Assembly: GCF_037440165.1 (NCBI RefSeq)
Contig: NZ_JBBIUQ010000017.1
Coordinates: 1-64,000 of the forward strand
Length of the DNA stretch: 64,000 bases
Origin: Ignavibacterium sp037440165
Lineage (GTDB): Bacteria; Bacteroidota; Ignavibacteria; Ignavibacteriales; Ignavibacteriaceae
Reading direction: 5' to 3'
The notes below the pieces were generated by a model that did not search any database, was not told the DNA's origin, and saw only the letters and a program-made list of their open reading frames with translations. Positions 42,597 through 50,979 of the stretch are shown piece after piece (positions within the stretch are counted from its first letter, which is position 1; each line of letters begins with the position of its first letter). The position numbers and the translations under genes were made by a program.

Positions 42597-42650
42597 GTTC
42601 TCTGTGGTACTCCGTGTAATTTTTTCATTACACTGAGATATACAGAGAAC
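42597..42650. repeat. ACAGAG-type interspersed hairpin inside ars-type operon
   Basis: Arms GTTCTCTGT (42597-42605) and ACAGAGAAC (42642-42650) enclose an inner GTGTAAT/ATTACAC stem with a TTTTTTC loop. It fills the space between two co-directional genes, unlike the three family members at converging gene ends. Confidence 0.65.
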
Positions 42651-42673
42651 AAACAGAGCAGCAACGAAAATTT

Positions 42674-43228
42674 TTATTCATCCCAGAAATACATTTTTGC
42701 TTCTGTCGAGTTTGGATGCGTGGTTTTTATTTCCTTTAATGTTTTTCTTAGTTGTGAATTATCTTTTATTTTGATGTAACGAGCGGTTTCTTTGGCAACC
42801 AATAGTTTTGGATAAAATGTTGTACTTACCAATTCATTCAGATCTTTATCAATAATGTTGATTATGTCATCATATCTTCCGCGAGGCATAATTGTTTCCG
42901 CAATTCCTAATCTCAGCATAGCCCGGAATTCATCTGCAGGAAGATAGCCGTTGAAGTGAAAGTATGAATTTCCATTCTGATCAAGAATATAAAAAGCCGG
43001 AGTCCAGTATGCTCCAAGTGATTTTCTGATTTCTCTGTCTTTGATTAAATCTTGCTTTAAAAGAACAAACCATTCATTCATTTCATCAATCACTTTCTGA
43101 ACAATGTATGTAGTTGCATTCATTTTTTTGCAACCGCCGCAATTATCCATTTCGAATTGAAGAAGAATTATTTTTTTTGATTTTGATGCTTCTTCTTTTG
43201 CCTGCTCAAGATTGTTTAACCAGTTCAT
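42674..43228 (-). CDS. Thioredoxin-domain protein with CGGC motif, 184 aa
   Basis: This cytoplasmic protein without signal peptide has a thioredoxin domain in residues 1-110 (LLQFEMDNCGGCKKMNATTY near 30, WTPAFYILDQNG cis-Pro region) and a helical C-terminal extension with a TPR-like look. It probably reduces a partner in the ars-type operon or handles oxidised protein thiols. It is preceded by a 90-bp gap and followed by an interspersed hairpin repeat. The DsbD-gamma/Thioredoxin_7 type is the nearest family. Confidence 0.75.
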   Translation of the reverse strand: MNWLNNLEQAKEEASKSKKIILLQFEMDNCGGCKKMNATTYIVQKVIDEMNEWFVLLKQDLIKDREIRKSLGAYWTPAFYILDQNGNSYFHFNGYLPADEFRAMLRLGIAETIMPRGRYDDIINIIDKDLNELVSTTFYPKLLVAKETARYIKIKDNSQLRKTLKEIKTTHPNSTEAKMYFWDE

Positions 43229-43318
43229 TTTTAACCCTTTATTTTATTATTTCATTTTAATAAATGTATCATCATCATAAGATGATTTTATTTAATCATC
43301 AACTAATGGAAAAAATAA

Positions 43319-43567
43319 TTAAATGGAAGATTCTTTTTCAAGCCAATGTTCTAAAGTTGATTTCGTCGGGATTTTTACCATCGCGAGAACTTTTCCATTC
43401 ACTATTAACCCGGGAGTCACCATAATTCCATAATCAAGGAATTTTTCTCTATCTGTAATTTTTTCAATATTGGCTTGTAAGTTCTTTTCTGACACCACTT
43501 CTTTAACAAGGCTTTCCAGCTTAATGCAGTTCGCACAACCGGGACCGAGTACTTTTATGTCTAACAT
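43319..43567 (-). CDS. Small thioredoxin-like redox protein (Thioredoxin_3 type), copy 2
   Basis: This 82-aa minimal thioredoxin fold has CxxC in GPGCANCIKLE near residue 10 and MVTPGLIVNGKV as cis-Pro region. It is a paralogue of the 42011-42250 gene, with the same length and motif spacing. A GGAGG ribosome site precedes its ATG. It lies just after the disrupted arsC, separated by an ACACAGAT-type repeat. It probably served to reduce the arsenate reductase or the permease-linked thiols. Confidence 0.85.
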   Translation of the reverse strand: MLDIKVLGPGCANCIKLESLVKEVVSEKNLQANIEKITDREKFLDYGIMVTPGLIVNGKVLAMVKIPTKSTLEHWLEKESSI

Positions 43568-43598
43568 TTTGTTCCTCCTTTAATAATAATCAAATGGG

Positions 43599-43675
43599 AC
43601 ACAGATTTAACAGATCAAACGGATCTGAACTGATTATTTATCTGCGATAATCAGCCGAATCAGCTAAATCTGTGT
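43599..43675. repeat. ACACAGAT-type interspersed hairpin, copy 1
   Basis: Eleven-base perfect arms ACACAGATTTA (43599-43609) and TAAATCTGTGT (43665-43675) surround smaller internal palindromes. The arsC stop codon lies immediately to its right at 43677, within the shared GTGCTATT flank also seen in copy 2. Confidence 0.8.
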
Positions 43676-43676
43676 G

Positions 43677-44098
43677 CTATTGTTTAATGCTTCTATAAAA
43701 CTCATAAAAATCTTTTTTAATTTCATCTCGCACTTTTCTGAATATAGAAAGAATTTCTTCTTCAGTTCCTGTTGCATCAGCGGGATCTTCCAATCCTATG
43801 TGTAATTGCTTTCCTACTTTACCAATAAACGCCGGACAAGTTTCTTTTGCGTTATCACAAACAGTAATTACATAATCAAAGGATTCAGTAATAAACTGCT
43901 CAACATCTTTTGGATAGTTGTTTCTTATATCTATTCCTACTTCATTCATAACTTGTACAGTTTAGGATTAACTTTATCTGCGGGCTTTGTCCCGGCAGAA
44001 TAATCCTCAAGCTCAGAGCCAAACGATTTCAGAAATCCTTCTACCATCTGACTACGACAGGAATTTCCTGTGCAAAGGATCAAGATTTTTTTCTTCAT
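43677..44098 (-). pseudogene. arsC: arsC (thioredoxin-coupled LMW-phosphatase-type arsenate reductase), frameshifted
   Basis: This would reduce arsenate to arsenite. The first part starts at ATG 44098 with the P-loop LCTGNSCRSQM and ends at a TGA just after AGTKPADKVNPK. The second part, in the next frame, starts MNEVGIDIRNNYP and holds the later Cys residues in ITVCDNAKETCPAF. Restoring one base at about 43960/43961 (reading AAA-GCT-GTA-CAA-GTT) joins the two into a normal 140-aa protein. The span is 422 bp, one short of 141 codons. Either a true one-base deletion or a sequence error explains it. No slippery site is visible. Confidence 0.85.
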
Positions 44099-44124
44099 AT
44101 TTTCTTCTTTGATAAAAAAATAGA

Positions 44125-44193
44125 ACACAGATGACACTGATTAAACAGATCTGCGCTGATCTGCAACATCAGCGTTATCAGCGTGCTATTCAC
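44125..44193. repeat. ACACAGAT-type interspersed hairpin, copy 2
   Basis: It starts ACACAGAT and contains nested inverted repeats (CGCTGAT with ATCAGCG, GATCTG). It ends in the GTGCTATT flank shared with the copy at 43599. It lies between the permease remnant and arsC. Confidence 0.7.
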
Positions 44194-44469
44194 TTAAAAA
44201 ATAGCTCCATAAATCAATCCGCTTATTGTTGCCATAATGACTACAAGCAATACATAAACTACTGTCTTTTGCGTACCAATTACACCACGAATAACAAGCA
44301 TATTTGGTAATGATAAAGCAGGACCAGTAAGCAATACTGCAAGTGCGGTACCTTTTCGCATCCCGTTATTTATTAGTCCTTGCAGAATTGGAATTTCAGT
44401 TAAGGTTGCAAAGCACATAAATGCACCAGTAATTGATGCAAAGAAATTTGAGAACAAAGATTTCCACAA
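44194..44469 (-). pseudogene. C-terminal remnant of ArsP/DUF318-type permease
   Basis: Only about 91 residues are left of a permease that is normally about 300-400 aa. They contain LFSNFFASITGAF, FATLTEIPILQGL and GPALSLPNMLVIRG, which belong to the last three or four membrane helices of the PF03773-type permease. The frame upstream meets a stop within nine codons of the TTG at 44469, right at the end of arsR. The whole N-terminal part is therefore missing, apparently by a deletion next to arsR. Without the first helices it should not transport. Confidence 0.8.
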
Positions 44470-44483
44470 ACAAGATTTGCAAT

Positions 44484-44851
44484 CTATTCGTTAGGAATAA
44501 TTCCGATAACACATTTATCATTTAACCGAAGAGCAATTCGTTTTTGCAATCTTTTTTCAACCTGAAGTAACACATCTGAATCAAGATAATTTTTAAGAAA
44601 GTTTATAATAGATTTTATTTCGACTTTATCTCTATTTAGCTTATAATAAATCCATGTCCCTTCTTTTTCCGTAACAAAGAAACCCGCTGATTTAAGTACA
44701 CCTAAAGCTTTAGATATAGCATACTGTGGAAGCTGCAACGCATCCATCAACTCACAGACGCATAAGTTTTTGCCACTTTTAATAAAAAGGTTTATTATTC
44801 TGAGCGGGTTTCATCGGAGAGAGCCTTAAATATTTCTATAATCTTGTCCAT
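44484..44851 (-). pseudogene. arsR: ArsR-family repressor, frameshifted
   Basis: This is a winged-helix metalloid-sensing repressor. From ATG 44851 the frame reads MDKIIEIFKALSDETR and then meets TAA. In the next frame the protein continues RIINLFIKSGKNL, CVCELMDALQLPQYAIS and KALGVLKSAGFFVTEKEGTW. The CVCEL pair is the usual arsenite-binding site. One missing base near 44801-44806 (CGCTCAGA for CGCCTCAGA) explains it: the span is 368 bp, one short of 123 codons. The part from 44750 could still be made from an internal TTG but would lack the N-terminal helix. Confidence 0.85.
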
Positions 44852-44854
44852 ACT

Positions 44855-44878
44855 TTATATGCAGATTTTTGCATATAA
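44855..44878. promoter_or_regulatory. Probable ArsR operator
   Basis: Perfect arms TTATATGCA (44855-44863) and TGCATATAA (44870-44878) with a 6-base spacer lie 4 bp upstream of the arsR start codon. The AT-rich dyad, size and position fit an ArsR/SmtB-type operator. It appears intact although arsR itself is frameshifted. Confidence 0.6.
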
Positions 44879-44946
44879 ACAATTTTCATTTCACAAGACA
44901 ATGAGATTATTGATTTAAATCAACCCGAAATAGTTTTTTGAAGTAT

Positions 44947-45852
44947 TTAGTGATGAGCAAGAATATCAAATTCATTACACAACTCACATTCAAATTGTAA
45001 AGTTGTGTGGTTTATTTCATAACGAGCGTGCAGTTCTTTGGTGATAATCTTTTGGATTTCAGAGGTTTTACTCACACGCATATCTTCAACCTCAATGTGA
45101 GCTTCAAAATGAGTATCGTTATCATTAAGCTTCCAAAGATGGATGTGATGAATGTTTTTTACTCCGGGAATTTTTTCAACGAATGATTTTATTTCTTCGA
45201 GATCAATTTCTTCTTTGTTCGACATCATCAGAATATCAATTGATTCTTTCAGAATTTTATAGGCTTCAACTAATATGTAAAGTGCAATTAATATTGTAAG
45301 AACCGGATCAATCCAATAAACTTTATAACTTATGATAAATATCGCTCCGATTATTATTGCAATGCTTGAGATTGCATCGCTCACCAAATGAAAATATGCT
45401 GCTCTAATGTTTAAGTTTTTCTCTGAACCTTTTTTAAGCAGTAAGGCACCAATAACATTTGGAATAAATCCTGCAACAGCTACAATCAACATCAGACTTC
45501 CGGCAATTTCATTCGGATTGCTCAATCTTCCAATTGCTTCCCGAATAAGAAAGAAACTAATGATAATCAAAGTGCTTGCATTTACAACTGCTGCAATAAT
45601 TTCTGCTCTCTTCAATCCAAAAGTGTATTTAGGTGTTTTAGGTTTTCTGCTTAATCTCAGTGATATGTATGTTATTACAATTGCAATTGCATCGCTGAAA
45701 TTATGCATTGCATCAGAAATAAGAGATAAACTTCCGGAAATAATACCACCGACGATCTGCACAATTGTGATGAAGATATTAAGAGCAATGGTGATGAAAA
45801 GATTTTTTTCAGAAGTTATGCTAGTCTGATTATGTGAATGATGGTGCGACAT
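44947..45852 (-). CDS. Cation diffusion facilitator (CzcD/ZitB-type zinc exporter)
   Basis: This inner-membrane divalent-cation/proton antiporter probably exports zinc. It has six helices and a His-rich start (MSHHHSHNQ). The metal site is formed by SDAMHNFSDA in helix 2 and HLVSDAISS in helix 5; the His-Asp pairs suggest zinc selectivity. The cytoplasmic C-terminal domain (about 210-301) has the ferredoxin-like metallochaperone fold. The gene starts 1 bp after the stop of the upstream GDPD gene. It is next to, but upstream of, the ars-type operon. Confidence 0.9.
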   Translation of the reverse strand: MSHHHSHNQTSITSEKNLFITIALNIFITIVQIVGGIISGSLSLISDAMHNFSDAIAIVITYISLRLSRKPKTPKYTFGLKRAEIIAAVVNASTLIIISFFLIREAIGRLSNPNEIAGSLMLIVAVAGFIPNVIGALLLKKGSEKNLNIRAAYFHLVSDAISSIAIIIGAIFIISYKVYWIDPVLTILIALYILVEAYKILKESIDILMMSNKEEIDLEEIKSFVEKIPGVKNIHHIHLWKLNDNDTHFEAHIEVEDMRVSKTSEIQKIITKELHARYEINHTTLQFECELCNEFDILAHH

Positions 45853-45853
45853 T

Positions 45854-46624
45854 TTATTTAATTATTACTTCAATTGCGTTTCTTATCTTCAAAGGCGAAT
45901 TGGTTGTTAAAGAATTAATTCCGCATTCTGTTAACTTGATTGCTGTTTCTGGACCTTCAACATTATATGCACAGATATCAAGACTTTTATCCTTTAATGT
46001 TTGAATGAATTTTTTATCAATATATGAATTGGCGTAAAGAACTAATCCATTGCAATTAACTGAGCTTATTTTTCTGAAAATCAACCTCTGAGCAAGAGAT
46101 TTAAAGTATTCTCCTTTTGAAAAATACCAACCGAAAATCAAGTAAGCTTTTATTTCAGGTAAATATTTTTTTACTGCTCTAATGATATTTTTATGAAAAG
46201 AAATAATCCTGATTTTTCCAGATGGAATATTACTTTCTTTCAGAATTTCTTTCAATCTAATCAGAATTTTTTCTCTGTTATCTTTTATCTCAAGATGAAG
46301 TCCTTTTGATTCCGGAATAATTTGTAAAATTTCCTGCAAAGCAGGAATGGTTGTTCCCTCATATTCTTTTCCTCTTTTAATTCCCACATCAACATTTTTA
46401 AGTTCAGCAAGTGTAGATGAAATTACTTTAATGTTTTTATTTCCAACTCTGCCGGTGTTTGAATCGTGAATACAGACAATTTCATTATCTTTCGTAAGCC
46501 AGAAATCACCTTCAATAAAATCAGCATTTTCCTGAAAAGCGATTTTAAATGAAGGGATTGTATTCTCAGGTGCGATGTAAGATGCACCACGATGAGCAAC
46601 TATTAAAGGAAAATTAGATGCCAT
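45854..46624 (-). CDS. Glycerophosphodiester phosphodiesterase (UgpQ-like)
   Basis: This 256-aa enzyme hydrolyses glycerophosphodiesters to glycerol-3-phosphate and an alcohol. The catalytic and metal motifs VAHRGASYIAPENTIPSF near residue 9, GDFWLTKDNEIVCIHDSN near 39, and a later HLEIKD are intact. There is no signal peptide, so the enzyme is cytoplasmic (UgpQ-like rather than GlpQ). It precedes the CDF gene with a 1-bp gap and follows the patatin-like phospholipase gene, which fits lipid turnover. Confidence 0.9.
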   Translation of the reverse strand: MASNFPLIVAHRGASYIAPENTIPSFKIAFQENADFIEGDFWLTKDNEIVCIHDSNTGRVGNKNIKVISSTLAELKNVDVGIKRGKEYEGTTIPALQEILQIIPESKGLHLEIKDNREKILIRLKEILKESNIPSGKIRIISFHKNIIRAVKKYLPEIKAYLIFGWYFSKGEYFKSLAQRLIFRKISSVNCNGLVLYANSYIDKKFIQTLKDKSLDICAYNVEGPETAIKLTECGINSLTTNSPLKIRNAIEVIIK

Positions 46625-46687
46625 TCTTTTTCAAATCTCACCAATAATTTTTTTTAACTTGTGCTCAACTTTAAGAATAGAGGAATT

Positions 46688-47548
46688 TCAATTATATAAT
46701 TGCAAAATATTGTCAAGATTGTCTAAAGCAGCTTTCTCTCCGGCTGAAATTATTAATTCAGCTTTGTCAAAGTCTGCCCAGCTTAAATTTTTTACAGCAG
46801 GACTAATAACAAGATTCGCTTCTCTCAATTTCAAAACAGATAAATGATATGAACTAATATCTTCTGCACGATAAAGTATTTCAAATACATTTTGCGGTTC
46901 TTCAATTAGCTTTAATTCTCTTGTAACATCAACAGCTAAAACTCTGTCAGCACCAAGTTCTCTAACTTTTCCGGCAGGAACACTTTCTGAAGCACTTCCA
47001 TCAATCAAGAAATAATTTTCATACTTAACTGGTGGAAATATTCCGGGAATTGCAGAGCTCGCCTGAATAATTTTTCTTAAATTCCCGCTCGAGAAGTTGA
47101 TCTCTTCTCCTGAAAGCAAGTCAGTGGCAATTGCAGAAAACCTTATTTTGAAATTTTCAATAGGGACATCCGGAATTACTTTATACATTTCATCGGTTAA
47201 TTCATCATCAAAATAAGAAAGACGGTTTAAAGCTTTTAATGCCTGAATTCTTTTGCCGACGTAATCATAAAATTGCTCAAAATAATTTTTATCAATCTTA
47301 CTATTGTTTTCACTGAGCTTCTCAATTCCCAACTCAATAAATTTTGGGTGATTGATTATTCCAAGAATGAATTCTTCAACTTGTTGAATATTTCCATAGT
47401 ATGCATAGAGACCTCCAACAATCGCTCCCATACTGCAGCCGGTAATGTAGTGAATTTTTATTTTGTTTTGTTCAAGAACTTTCAGAAAACCAATGTGAGC
47501 CAAACCTCTTGCACCGCCGCCTCCAAGTGCTAATCCGAATTTTTTCAT
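46688..47548 (-). CDS. Patatin-like phospholipase (RssA/NTE family)
   Basis: This 286-aa serine lipid hydrolase has the oxyanion loop GGGGARGLAHIG at residues 8-19, the nucleophile elbow TGCSMGAIVGG near 37-47, and the catalytic Asp in IDGSASESVPAG near 179. There is no signal peptide. It probably releases fatty acids from membrane lipids. It is encoded between cfa and the GDPD gene, all leftward, as a membrane-lipid maintenance group. Confidence 0.9.
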   Translation of the reverse strand: MKKFGLALGGGGARGLAHIGFLKVLEQNKIKIHYITGCSMGAIVGGLYAYYGNIQQVEEFILGIINHPKFIELGIEKLSENNSKIDKNYFEQFYDYVGKRIQALKALNRLSYFDDELTDEMYKVIPDVPIENFKIRFSAIATDLLSGEEINFSSGNLRKIIQASSAIPGIFPPVKYENYFLIDGSASESVPAGKVRELGADRVLAVDVTRELKLIEEPQNVFEILYRAEDISSYHLSVLKLREANLVISPAVKNLSWADFDKAELIISAGEKAALDNLDNILQLYN

Positions 47549-47612
47549 CTACAAATATTTTTCAATGATTGAATATAATTATTAGAATTTTTTTATAACA
47601 AGAACCTGATAA

Positions 47613-48737
47613 CTATCTTATTGAAAAATATCCACCAGGAATCCCTCTTTTAGATAAAACAATTTGCCAAAGTTGATTTTTATTTCTTGCCCGAAATGCA
47701 CCAGCACACGAGAGTAAAAAGTATTTCCACATTCTGTAAAAGCGTTCGCTGTATTTATTTTTGATTTTGTCCCAATTGCTATTGAAATTATTAAACCAAG
47801 CCATTAAAGTTTTATCGTAATCCGCACCAAAGTTATGTAAATCTTCAATAACGAATAAATTCTCGACAGCTTTTGCCAACTGTGCGATTGAAGGCAGCAT
47901 TCCATTTGGGAAAATGTATTTATGCGTCCAGGCATCAGTGCTTTTAGTTGAACGAACTTCACCTATTGTATGAAGTAAAAACAATCCGTCATCCTTCAGA
48001 TTTCTTTCAGCAACCTTAAAGTAAGTTCTGTAATTTTTATATCCTACATGTTCTATCATTCCAACAGAGACTATTCTATCAAACTTTTCATCAACATCGC
48101 GATAATCTTGCAAATGTAACTCAACGGGCAGACCTCTGCATAATTCTTTCCCGAGTATAACTTGTTCCTTCGAGACGGTAATTCCAACAACCTCAACTCC
48201 ATATTTTTCTGCAGCATATTTCCCGAAAGCACCCCAGCCACATCCTATATCCAAAACTCTCATTCCTGTTTTCAGGTAAAGTTTTTTACAAATCAAATCG
48301 AGTTTGTTTTCCTGAGCTTCGTCTAAATTGTCTGCATTTTTCCAATAAGCACAGCTGTAGTTCATTCTTTTATCAAGCATATTCTGAAACAAATCATTTC
48401 CCAAATCGTAATGTCGCTCGCCAATTATAAAAGCTCGGTGTCGTGATTGCATGTTGAACAAATAGAAGCCGGCTAAACGCAAAGCAATTTTTAGATTTCG
48501 CTTAGCTTTTTTCTGAAGATCAGCGCGGACAATTCGATAGATCATTTCATCAAGTTTTTCTACTTCCCACCAGCCATCCATATATGATTCACCGAGTCCT
48601 AGTTCAACTTCGGTTATTACTCTTTTATAAAATCTTTCATCGTGCACCTGAATATCCCAGGGCTTACTGCCGTTAATTTCAATTTCGGCGAGCGATAATA
48701 ATTCTTTAACCAGAGATTGATACTTAATTGCTGCCAT
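47613..48737 (-). CDS. cfa: Cyclopropane-fatty-acyl-phospholipid synthase
   Basis: This SAM-dependent enzyme adds a methylene bridge to cis-unsaturated acyl chains of membrane lipids. The SAM-binding motif VLDIGCGWGAFGKYAAE lies near residue 160, and the family Cys region LSCAGAFRARNKNQLWQIVLSK near residue 340. The 374-aa length is normal. A GGAGG ribosome site precedes the ATG. Its divergent neighbour is the TetR/RND efflux operon. It probably contributes to membrane stress tolerance with the nearby lipid enzymes. Confidence 0.93.
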   Translation of the reverse strand: MAAIKYQSLVKELLSLAEIEINGSKPWDIQVHDERFYKRVITEVELGLGESYMDGWWEVEKLDEMIYRIVRADLQKKAKRNLKIALRLAGFYLFNMQSRHRAFIIGERHYDLGNDLFQNMLDKRMNYSCAYWKNADNLDEAQENKLDLICKKLYLKTGMRVLDIGCGWGAFGKYAAEKYGVEVVGITVSKEQVILGKELCRGLPVELHLQDYRDVDEKFDRIVSVGMIEHVGYKNYRTYFKVAERNLKDDGLFLLHTIGEVRSTKSTDAWTHKYIFPNGMLPSIAQLAKAVENLFVIEDLHNFGADYDKTLMAWFNNFNSNWDKIKNKYSERFYRMWKYFLLSCAGAFRARNKNQLWQIVLSKRGIPGGYFSIR

Positions 48738-48910
48738 CTCAACCTCCTTTGATAATGGATATTGAGAAATTTTAATTCATCCGTCCTGCAAGAAACTCAA
48801 AAAACAAAAAGTTTGGTTAATCACAATCAAAACTTAAGAAATACCACAGTAATATGATAGATTAAAAAGAATTTAGGATGACATATATATAGGTTAGTAC
48901 GGAAATAAAA

Positions 48911-48930
48911 TCACCGGTGAGTGAGGTCAC
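48911..48930. promoter_or_regulatory. Candidate TetR operator
   Basis: TCACCGGTGA (48911-48920) is a perfect 10-bp palindrome followed by GTGAGGTCAC, whose ends are also complementary. It lies about 90 bp upstream of the tetR start in the divergent cfa-tetR space. A link to this repressor is inferred from position only. Confidence 0.35.
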
Positions 48931-49015
48931 AAAAATTTTTCTGTTCAAATGGAACTATTGAATTCATTTATATTGTTTATAAGTTTCGAACATTCAATTA
49001 AAAAGTTTGAGAAAT

Positions 49016-49618
49016 ATGAACACAATTGATGCAAAGAAAGAACTTATCTTAAAAACAGCAAGAGTGTTGCTGGCAAAGAATGGCTTTGCAAAAACAACTC
49101 TGGATGATATTGCCAATGCACTCGGTATGAAAAAATCATCACTTTATTACTACTACTCTAACAAAGAAGCTCTGATTGAAGATGTAATGAACCACGAACG
49201 AGAGAATTTCTGTTTGCTTATTAACGATGCGCTTAACAGTGACGGAACTACAATTGATAAAATCATCAATTATGAAAAAGCAAAATTTGAATATGTTTCT
49301 GAGACGATAAAACTCCACGAAATATCCACCAGTGTTTTGTTCGAGATGAAAAGCAAAATGTTTGATCAGATTCAGATTATTCATAAAAAAGAAATCGAAA
49401 TGCTCAGAAAAATTCTTGATGAAGGAATCAGAAAAAAGGAAATTAAAAAATGCGATACTAAAAGAATCGCAGAATTGATTCTTACTTTATCAGAAGCACT
49501 GCGACATCGTGAGTTTTACTTCGCTTCTTTTTCTATAAACAAAAAAATTGATTTTACTAAAGCAGTTGACGATATGATTTTTGCCGTCAAACTAATCTTT
49601 GATGGATTAAAAGTTTAA
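49016..49618 (+). CDS. TetR-family repressor of the efflux operon
   Basis: This 200-aa regulator has an N-terminal helix-turn-helix (TTLDDIANALGMKKSSLYYYYS at about 27-48) and a ligand-binding C-terminal helical domain. It is the first gene of an apparent operon with TolC, adaptor and RND genes, 23 bp before the next start, so it most likely represses its own operon. The frame opens at a TTG 9 bp earlier, but the ATG at 49016 is the better start. The inducer is unknown. Confidence 0.9.
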   Translation: MNTIDAKKELILKTARVLLAKNGFAKTTLDDIANALGMKKSSLYYYYSNKEALIEDVMNHERENFCLLINDALNSDGTTIDKIINYEKAKFEYVSETIKLHEISTSVLFEMKSKMFDQIQIIHKKEIEMLRKILDEGIRKKEIKKCDTKRIAELILTLSEALRHREFYFASFSINKKIDFTKAVDDMIFAVKLIFDGLKV

Positions 49619-49641
49619 TAATTATTTCAGGAGGAATAACA

Positions 49642-50955
49642 TTGAAAAAAATATTTTTTCTTCTTGTTGCTTTTTCTTTTGCCTTGTTGGCGCAGAATAA
49701 CACAGTAGTGCTGACAATGGATGAAGCAATTAATCTTGCTCTTGAGAAAAACTCTGAACTTAAGATCGCAAATATGGAAGTGGAAAAATCCGAACAAAAA
49801 CTTCGCGAGGCACGAAGCGGATTGTTTCCAAAGCTTGATTTAAGTGGTCAATATCAAAGATATATTAATAAACCGGTAATATTTCTTCCTCCCGGCTCTC
49901 CTTTAGGTCCGACATTAGAAATTGGATCTGATAATTCTTATCTGGCTGCAGCACAATTATCAGTTCCGCTATTTGCATTACCTCTTTATGAAGGAATAAG
50001 TCTGGCTTCTGATGCGGTTGATATTGCTCAGCAAAATTATGTTAGCACAAAAAACAAAATTGTCGGAGATGTTAAGAAGTCATTTCTTGCTGTGATTCTT
50101 ACCAGAGAAACAAAAGATGTAATGCAGCAAAGCTTGAAAAATGCTGAAGAGAATTTTGAAAACATTAAAAGACTTAATTCTGCAGGAACACTTTCAGATT
50201 ATGATGTTCTGCGTGCTGAAGTGCAGGTTGAAAATCTAAAACCAGTTGTGCTTCAGATGGAAAACAATTACAAATTATCTCTTGAAGCATTGAAAGTTGC
50301 AATAGGTCTTGATGCAAATCAGAACATAGATGTTGTTGGTGAAATGCGGTTTGATGAAGAATATAAAATCCCGACTGAAAATGAAATTATTGAAGAGCTT
50401 ATTCATAACAATCCTCAGCTTGCGATTCTTGAAAAACAAGTTCAGTTAAATGACAGAAATGTTTCCCTTGAACAAGCAGCTTACTTTCCATCACTGGCAG
50501 GATTCGGAAATTATCAATATCAGACACAGGCGAACGATTTCAAATTTTCTGATTACCGTTGGGTAAAAACTTTCGTGCTCGGCTTACAATTGCAGATACC
50601 GATTTTCAACGGATTTAAAACTCAGTCAAGAGTTGGTCAGGCAGAAATTGGATTGAATCAAGCAGTGGAACAAAAGAGAAATCTTACTGAAGCAATTAAA
50701 ACATCGGCACTGAGTATTTTGTATCGTGTTCAGCAGGCAGTTAAAAGAATTGAAGGACAAAATAAAACAGTAAAAACTGCTCAGGAAGGTTATGAAATTG
50801 CAAAACGAAGATTAGAGAATAATGTCGGAACTCAATTAGAAGTTAATGATTCAGAACTTGCATTACGACAAGCTAAATTAAATCGGCTGCAAGCTATTTA
50901 TGATCTTAAAGTTGCTGAAGCTGATTTAGAAACAATACTTGGAAGAATTAAATAA
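49642..50955 (+). CDS. TolC-family outer-membrane efflux protein
   Basis: This is the outer-membrane channel of a tripartite RND pump. It has a signal peptide (cut near ALLAQ, residue 18), then two OEP repeats with the long helical coiled-coils typical of TolC (LTMDEAINLALEKNSELKI; DYDVLRAEVQVENLKP; QLEVNDSELALRQAKLN). The 437-aa length fits. An AGGAGG site precedes a TTG codon at 49642, so TTG is the start. It partners with the adaptor and pump encoded immediately downstream. Confidence 0.93.
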   Translation: MKKIFFLLVAFSFALLAQNNTVVLTMDEAINLALEKNSELKIANMEVEKSEQKLREARSGLFPKLDLSGQYQRYINKPVIFLPPGSPLGPTLEIGSDNSYLAAAQLSVPLFALPLYEGISLASDAVDIAQQNYVSTKNKIVGDVKKSFLAVILTRETKDVMQQSLKNAEENFENIKRLNSAGTLSDYDVLRAEVQVENLKPVVLQMENNYKLSLEALKVAIGLDANQNIDVVGEMRFDEEYKIPTENEIIEELIHNNPQLAILEKQVQLNDRNVSLEQAAYFPSLAGFGNYQYQTQANDFKFSDYRWVKTFVLGLQLQIPIFNGFKTQSRVGQAEIGLNQAVEQKRNLTEAIKTSALSILYRVQQAVKRIEGQNKTVKTAQEGYEIAKRRLENNVGTQLEVNDSELALRQAKLNRLQAIYDLKVAEADLETILGRIK

Positions 50956-50979
50956 AAAAATTTTTAAGGAGAAACTATA

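Noticed and set aside
44099..44137. Upstream start of arsC at 44137
   Set aside because: The family begins KKKILILCTGNSCRS, matching ATG 44098; the additional residues are unrelated and hydrophobic.
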